Assembly (NCBI GenBank): GCA_016932965.1
Contig: JAFGBW010000291.1
Coordinates: 1 to 7,785 of the forward strand
Source: Candidatus Auribacterota bacterium
GTDB lineage: Bacteria > Auribacterota > JAFGBW01
Length of the DNA: 7,785 nt
Direction of reading: 5' to 3'
Shown piece after piece: positions 4,057 through 7,785 of this stretch. The notes beneath the pieces are model-generated. The model was not told the DNA's origin, ran no database searches, and saw nothing but the letters and a program-made list of their open reading frames with translations. Within the stretch, counting starts at the first letter, position 1, and every line of letters starts with the position of its first letter. The translations under genes were made by a program, and so were the position numbers.

Positions 4057-6354
4057 ATGAATAAATCTTTTAACTTATTTATTACTATCTTGATAATTCT
4101 GAGTTATCAAACAGAATCTGTTTTGCTTTATTCTGCTCCTATTCAGTTAGCCCCTATGAGCATGATGAATCCGAAAGATCCCGACTTCCAGCAGGTAATT
4201 CTCACTAGTTCTGTGGAATGGCTCAATGATCATTCCTGGGCAAACATTGGTCCCTTAATGGAAACATTAACTTCGCAAGTCAGGCATGTTATGTCTGCAG
4301 AGGGAGCGGGCATTATCATTTATTTCACCCAGAATGACATTTATTACCTCATTCCTTCTGATAAAAAAGCAGGAGCCAATTGGACAAAAAAGGAGGAACT
4401 CAGTAATGACAATACTTCGGTTTATAAAACAAATATGGTCCTCATTTCAGGGCTAATAACCGATCTTGATCTGGCACTTGTTCTTGCTGGTTGTAACACA
4501 TTAACAAGGCAGACACTTGAAGATTATATTCAGGAAGTCATGGATCTAGGCATTGTCAATGAATCCAATATACAGAGTTTTATAAAAATTTTGCGCCTTA
4601 TTTTTAAAGGGCCTTCAGATGAGTTTGAAGCAAAGAAAAGAATTGTATTGAATTATTTAAAAACCATAGAACGTAGCGACAAATGTTTAGAAGTCACGCT
4701 CATGTTATTGGAGAAGATGGAAATAAATATATCTCAATCTCCTGAAATGGGGGGTTTAAACGGCTACAGAGGACTTGAACAACTGACAAAAACCGTGGAA
4801 ACATTCAAAACTGGTCAGGCTTTATTGTCTCCCTTTTTTCTGGCTGGCATAGCTATAGAAGTGGCTAACTTATCCTCCCCAATCAATCTGGACACAATAT
4901 TGATAGAAGAGGTTCTGCCCCGGGTGGAACAATATAGAGATACTCCTATTATACCCCCGGAAGCGCTTCGAATAATCCAAGAAGAAATTTATAGAGAAAG
5001 AGGCTTAGACGGATACACTGAAGCTCGCGGTGGGGTAGATCCAGCATTACAAGAGCCAAAAGCTTTAGTCAAAGCTGATCTTCCGAAAGTAAAAATTATA
5101 GGGGCTCCTCCTGCCACAGCGGATGATGTTTATCGTGATAATCCCTATGCATTAATAGCTGTTATCCGGCAGGCTGTCATTGTATCAGTAGGTACGAAAA
5201 AAATTGATAATATAAAATTGGATGAAGCACTCACACGTATGCAGGACCAAAAATGGTTTACTGGTGAAAATAGGGATAAGATTATCAATACCCTGAGCTG
5301 GGTTTTTTCCAGAAAAAAATACATTCAGGCTTTCTTAGATGCTTTAACAGGTGCGGAAATATCGGAGAACATTCTTGAATCGTATGCGATTATGGGAAAA
5401 ATCGAGAACAATCTACCTAAAAAAATTAAAAAGAACTCAAAGGTGGAAAGAATCCTGTTCAATGCGGCTTTCAAAGGCCTGCTTACTTTAGAAACTGCAA
5501 AAGAATTTGCGGAATTGGTTAAAGATGCTTATTCCAAAAAATTTAAAATAAATATGCTGGAAGCTGCAGTTAATTCAGGAAATATGAATATAGCGGCACT
5601 AAAAGAAATTTTCCGTACTTATGCCGAAATAAGAAGTTATGAAAGACGAGCTCTTTGGGCCACTGTCTATGGATTCAGAAGTGTCTTTGATAAAGATGAA
5701 AATACAGGGGGTTCCACCGAGAGCGACTTTATTGGCGCCATTTGGAAATTGTTCGCTACTGTTTTCATTGCTTTCCCTTACTTTGGTTTGATGCTTTATT
5801 TATTAGGAAAGGGCTTTTCTAGTGAACAAATGGATTTACTTGTGGCCATTGTTAGCAGTATATTTTCTTTTATAACTATATTATCTATGCAGAAACTTCC
5901 TACCCAACTGATTTCTGACCGAATCGTATACAGGCAACTGGATCAGAATGCCGGGAAATTAACAGATCAAATACATCCTGCCTCTGCTAATCCTTTAATA
6001 CTAACAAATATTTTTTCCTTTAAAAAAGGAGAAAAATGGCAAACCAGAAGCCGTTTAGCTCTTGAAAGATTTACCAAATATATTACTTTCTGCAAAGCCC
6101 TGCCTTTGGATTTATCTGACCGGGAAGCGGCCATATTGATCAAGGACGAATTTGACTTTGATTTTGATGTGGATGCACTTTTCCCTGTTGGGCAATTACG
6201 AATCGCCGATCAAACTCGACTGGAACTTCCCCCAGCCAGCGAAGCTTTTGTGGATCATTATTTGGAGCAACTGGCCTTATCAGAAATAAAGAAAGAATTA
6301 TCCTTATCCCGGCCGCAGGCAGTTGAACCTTCATACGTAAGAGCTTCCGCTTAA
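4057..6354 (+). CDS. Large protein of unknown family with signal peptide and two C-terminal membrane helices
   Basis: I do not recognise this 765-residue protein. It opens with a hydrophobic segment (residues 5-16, FNLFITILIILS) and a small-residue end near YSA/PIQ at 25-30, consistent with export. Residues 40-330 look mostly helical with conserved-looking blocks such as SVEWLNDHSWANIGPLMETL. A Gly/Pro-rich linker (321-360) is followed by a helical middle domain. Two membrane helices lie at about 559-583 and 593-612, after a short acidic and polar stretch. The C-terminal 150 residues include an acidic patch (DEFDFDFDVDALF, 697-709). Only three cysteines are present. No catalytic motif is evident. 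The upstream ribosome site is poor (an AGG 13 bases away). The signal peptide plus late membrane helices suggest that most of the chain lies outside the cytoplasm. The length and continuous frame argue for a real gene. Confidence 0.85.
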   Translation: MNKSFNLFITILIILSYQTESVLLYSAPIQLAPMSMMNPKDPDFQQVILTSSVEWLNDHSWANIGPLMETLTSQVRHVMSAEGAGIIIYFTQNDIYYLIPSDKKAGANWTKKEELSNDNTSVYKTNMVLISGLITDLDLALVLAGCNTLTRQTLEDYIQEVMDLGIVNESNIQSFIKILRLIFKGPSDEFEAKKRIVLNYLKTIERSDKCLEVTLMLLEKMEINISQSPEMGGLNGYRGLEQLTKTVETFKTGQALLSPFFLAGIAIEVANLSSPINLDTILIEEVLPRVEQYRDTPIIPPEALRIIQEEIYRERGLDGYTEARGGVDPALQEPKALVKADLPKVKIIGAPPATADDVYRDNPYALIAVIRQAVIVSVGTKKIDNIKLDEALTRMQDQKWFTGENRDKIINTLSWVFSRKKYIQAFLDALTGAEISENILESYAIMGKIENNLPKKIKKNSKVERILFNAAFKGLLTLETAKEFAELVKDAYSKKFKINMLEAAVNSGNMNIAALKEIFRTYAEIRSYERRALWATVYGFRSVFDKDENTGGSTESDFIGAIWKLFATVFIAFPYFGLMLYLLGKGFSSEQMDLLVAIVSSIFSFITILSMQKLPTQLISDRIVYRQLDQNAGKLTDQIHPASANPLILTNIFSFKKGEKWQTRSRLALERFTKYITFCKALPLDLSDREAAILIKDEFDFDFDVDALFPVGQLRIADQTRLELPPASEAFVDHYLEQLALSEIKKELSLSRPQAVEPSYVRASA

Positions 6355-6525
6355 AATGATAAAGATATCCTCATATTTCCATATGCCATATGCCATTCTT
6401 CAGGATTCGTAATGCCAGGAATCATATAACATATTGCAAACCAGCATGTTACTCATTTCAGCGTTTTCAATCAGACATACGAGCTTCCTTACGCATTCTT
6501 CAGAAGAACTCGAAAAGGAAAGACA

Positions 6526-6603
6526 ATGCAAATTGATCGCGTTTCTGCGCTGTCCTGGCTGCATAACGCTATCTTCAAGGCTCTATTATTCTTGATAAAA
6601 TGA
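6526..6603 (+). CDS. Possible 25-codon leader ORF overlapping the small membrane protein gene
   Basis: ATG 6526 is preceded by a good ribosome site (AAAAGGAAAG, five bases upstream). The ORF encodes 25 residues with a hydrophobic end and stops at TGA 6601-6603, overlapping the ATG of the next gene (ATGA). The downstream gene has no ribosome site of its own, so coupled translation is plausible. The same frame is open back to 6430 without another ATG, so the ORF may also be the tail of a decayed gene. Confidence 0.35.
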   Translation: MQIDRVSALSWLHNAIFKALLFLIK

Positions 6604-6971
6604 TAAAAAAATACCAATTGAGCGTCGGGATTTCAGTTGCCATATGCTTCCTGGCGGTTTTTCTGCCTTTTAGCGAATTCCTTATCCCTGATATCACTCT
6701 GCATGGCATTATTGCCACGGGCCTTGGCATCGTCGGCCTTTACCTTTATCAGGACAGCGTTGTCCATCTCACTGATATAAGGCATGCAGGCAAAATAATA
6801 AAATATTTTATTTATTATTTCTTTATTGTCTTTCTGCTTCTTCTTACAAGTAATTGCTGTTGTGATATTGGAAGCGGAAAGGTATTTCTAGTGCTTCTGT
6901 CAAGTCCGGTCATTGGAATCATGATGCTTTACCGGATTCTAAAATCATCATCAAAATTAAAAATTCCTTAA
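6600..6971 (+). CDS. Small integral membrane protein of unknown function
   Basis: The 123-residue product has four predicted membrane helices, at about residues 7-27, 34-51, 66-84 and 94-113. It has a basic N-terminus (MIKKY) and a basic C-terminus (SSSKLK), and a CCC triplet (SNCCCDIGSG, about 84-93) between helices three and four. No family is recognisable and no enzymatic motif is seen. No ribosome site precedes it; its ATG overlaps the stop of the 25-codon ORF, so translation may depend on that ORF. The strongly alternating hydrophobic pattern argues that it is real. Confidence 0.6.
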   Translation: MIKKYQLSVGISVAICFLAVFLPFSEFLIPDITLHGIIATGLGIVGLYLYQDSVVHLTDIRHAGKIIKYFIYYFFIVFLLLLTSNCCCDIGSGKVFLVLLSSPVIGIMMLYRILKSSSKLKIP

Positions 6972-7038
6972 TTTGAACAATGAAAAAAGACAGCAATTGA
7001 ACCTTGATCTAATGCTCTATTATCTCATGTCCAATTGC

Positions 7039-7067
7039 TCCGTTTTTTTACGAAGGAAAAAAACGGA
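7039..7067. repeat. Perfect 11-bp inverted repeat with 7-base loop
   Basis: TCCGTTTTTTT (7039-7049) and AAAAAAACGGA (7057-7067) are exact reverse complements around ACGAAGG. The stem is mostly A/T with a CGG cap, so it is not a normal terminator stem. It may be one end of the repeat-rich region that follows. Confidence 0.6.
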
Positions 7068-7073
7068 TAAAGA

Positions 7074-7175
7074 AGGATTGCGGCGGCCCCTTACTGGCCT
7101 TGCCCTATCGGGCTCCTTCGGCGCGCTGCTTAGCCATCCCCAGGCTCCGCAGACGAACCCCAGGGTTCCCATCCA
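7074..7175. repeat. GC-rich repeat-like island
   Basis: About 100 bases are sharply richer in G+C than the AT-rich flanks and contain small perfect stems: GCCC/GGGC (7102-7113) and AACCC/GGGTT (two-base loop, near 7156-7167). A frame from a TTG at 6973 crosses it (72 residues), but its low-complexity Pro/Arg/Leu-rich translation has no protein character and it lacks a ribosome site. It resembles an interspersed intergenic repeat. Copies elsewhere are needed to prove that. Confidence 0.4.
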
Positions 7176-7363
7176 TCGCTATTTTAGATAACAGAGACTT
7201 TATTTTTTAACGAACAGAAAGAAGAAATCCGGGGAATTCTTCCGATTGATTTCCCAAATATCATTCACGGTTGGGACGTGCTTGCCCGCTTTTCTCCCGG
7301 GTTTCGTGATGAGACCGCGAAAAGCCAGATGAATTCGAGGATAGGAGATGAAAAACGGATGAT

Positions 7364-7592
7364 GGCCTAATGCCCGTAGGACGGGTTAGCCTTTGGTATG
7401 ATGCAAGGTACTATATAAACTGAAGTAATTACTTTGTGTTAGAAATAATTGGGAGCCCCACCTTGGGGTGTCAAAGTCGTTTTTTACCTCCGGCGCAGAA
7501 GGCACCGGATTTCCATAGTCGTAATAGAAACTACGGTGAGAAATTCGGGCTAGGATTCAACAGAATCTACGCTGAGCAACGTCGAAGTGCCC
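7364..7592 (+). ncRNA. Candidate structured RNA, possibly an orphan HEARO / IscB-omegaRNA-like element
   Basis: A series of stem-loops fills about 230 bases. The first is an 11-pair stem with two bulges and an AGG loop (7364-7391, core CCCGT/ACGGG). Next come CCCCA/TGGGG (7456-7468), CCGG..GC/GC..CCGG (7490-7508) and CGTA/TACG (7520-7535). Last, GGGC/GCCC (7547-7550/7589-7592) encloses GATTC-AACA-GAATC. The closing stem is followed by ACTATTTTTAAA, a possible 3' end. The order of hairpins and the TAGTCGTA...CTACGGTGAG segment remind me of HEARO RNAs that guide IscB nucleases. That likeness is from memory and untested. No iscB frame follows in the window, so it would be an orphan copy. Other structured mobile RNAs remain possible. 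Confidence 0.4.
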
Positions 7593-7669
7593 ACTATTTT
7601 TAAATTCAATTTTACGATTTATTCAAAAAATGGCCGGCCAAAAAAAATTGATAATGAGATTGTGTTTTG

Positions 7670-7685
7670 ATATTTTATAAAATAT
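7670..7685. repeat. Perfect 16-bp AT palindrome
   Basis: ATATTTTATAAAATAT reads the same on both strands, a few bases left of a C-run/G-run stem. It may be an operator-like site or chance in very AT-rich DNA. Confidence 0.4.
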
Positions 7686-7686
7686 T

Positions 7687-7709
7687 ACCCCTTTTCCTTA
7701 GGGGGTTTT
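7687..7709 (+). terminator. Short C/G hairpin followed by TTT, possible terminator
   Basis: ACCCC (7687-7691) pairs with GGGGT (7702-7706) around a ten-base loop and is followed by TTT. The stem is short and the T run is brief, so it would be weak. It could end transcription of the structured RNA upstream. Confidence 0.35.
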
Positions 7710-7785
7710 CCCTATGAACAATGAAATTAATGGGCCGTATAAATCCGCATCCATCTTCACAGATGAAGACTGAATTAATCCGGAA

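Larger units (their letters stand above)
7192..7785. other. 594-bp stretch without a convincing protein gene, rich in hairpins
   Basis: No plus-strand frame of useful length with a start is present. On the minus strand, frames open from the window edge to about 7677 and around 7330-7210 give short Lys/Arg-rich peptides that I read as translated repeat DNA. The stretch holds stems at 7266-7280 (CACG/CGTG) and 7300-7316 (GGTTTC/GAGACC), the candidate structured RNA at 7364-7592, TGGCCGGCCA at 7631-7640, an AT palindrome at 7670-7685, a possible terminator at 7687-7709 and a TCTTCA/TGAAGA stem at 7754-7769. Confidence 0.5.

Noticed and set aside
6973-7191. 72-codon frame from a TTG start
   Set aside because: It has no ribosome site; half of it is the GC-rich repeat-like island; the translation is low complexity. 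The first ATG nearby (6980) stops after six codons.
7680-7785. Minus-strand frame open from the window edge to about 7677
   Set aside because: It is only about 36 codons, has no start in the window, and its translation looks like common intergenic repeat DNA.
1-7785. CRISPR array
   Set aside because: No regularly spaced direct repeats with unique spacers are present; the only tandem repeat is the 39-bp pair inside the DUF1016 gene.

Overview
The window looks like an AT-rich chromosomal segment of an environmental bacterium, with a few short GC-rich repeat or structured islands set in it. No 16S, tRNA or other taxonomic marker is present. The gene mix (hemerythrin, DsrE-like and TrmO-like operon; DUF1016 nuclease; compact interspersed repeats) would fit a Desulfobacterota-type anaerobe or a related lineage. 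This is an inference from general familiarity and is not proven by the sequence.

Left part, minus strand (about 1-2211): a very tight transcription unit runs right to left. It encodes a hemerythrin-like diiron protein (1864-1331), a small DsrE-like protein with a CxxC pair (1329-1009), a stand-alone TrmO/TsaA-type protein (1007-525), a 47-codon remnant of a serine recombinase N-terminus (528-385) and the N-terminal 129 residues of a DUF1016/YhcG-type nuclease (388 to beyond base 1). Neighbouring reading frames are separated by 1 base or overlap by 4. The first three genes look like a small redox, sulfur and tRNA-modification operon. The last two look like accessory DNA joined onto its end. 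Upstream of the operon, a 183-bp hairpin-rich element with perfect 16-bp inverted ends (1976-2158) lies inside a very short ORF. A strong minus-strand terminator hairpin (2371-2402) insulates the unit from the right.

Middle, plus strand (2533-3805): a nitrilase-superfamily amidase, complete with its Glu-Lys-Cys triad, overlaps by 4 bases a secreted or membrane-anchored ankyrin-repeat protein. The ankyrin frame is interrupted by a -1 shift at a U_UUA_AAA / A7 run, and the ankyrin repeat register is exactly restored by that shift.

Right part, plus strand (3907-6971): a possible 46-codon His-rich ORF comes first. It is followed by a 765-residue protein of unknown family with a signal peptide and two C-terminal transmembrane helices, then a 25-codon ORF overlapping a four-helix small membrane protein.

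Far right (6972-7785): there is no convincing protein gene. The region holds an 11-bp perfect inverted repeat, a GC-rich repeat-like island, and a roughly 230-nt series of stem-loops (7364-7592) that looks like a structured RNA. I suspect an orphan HEARO / IscB-omegaRNA-type element with no nuclease gene beside it. After it come AT-rich and GC-rich palindromes. The best candidates for something undescribed are this structured RNA, the frameshifted ankyrin gene, the 765-residue unknown protein, and the seam between the recombinase remnant and the DUF1016 gene.
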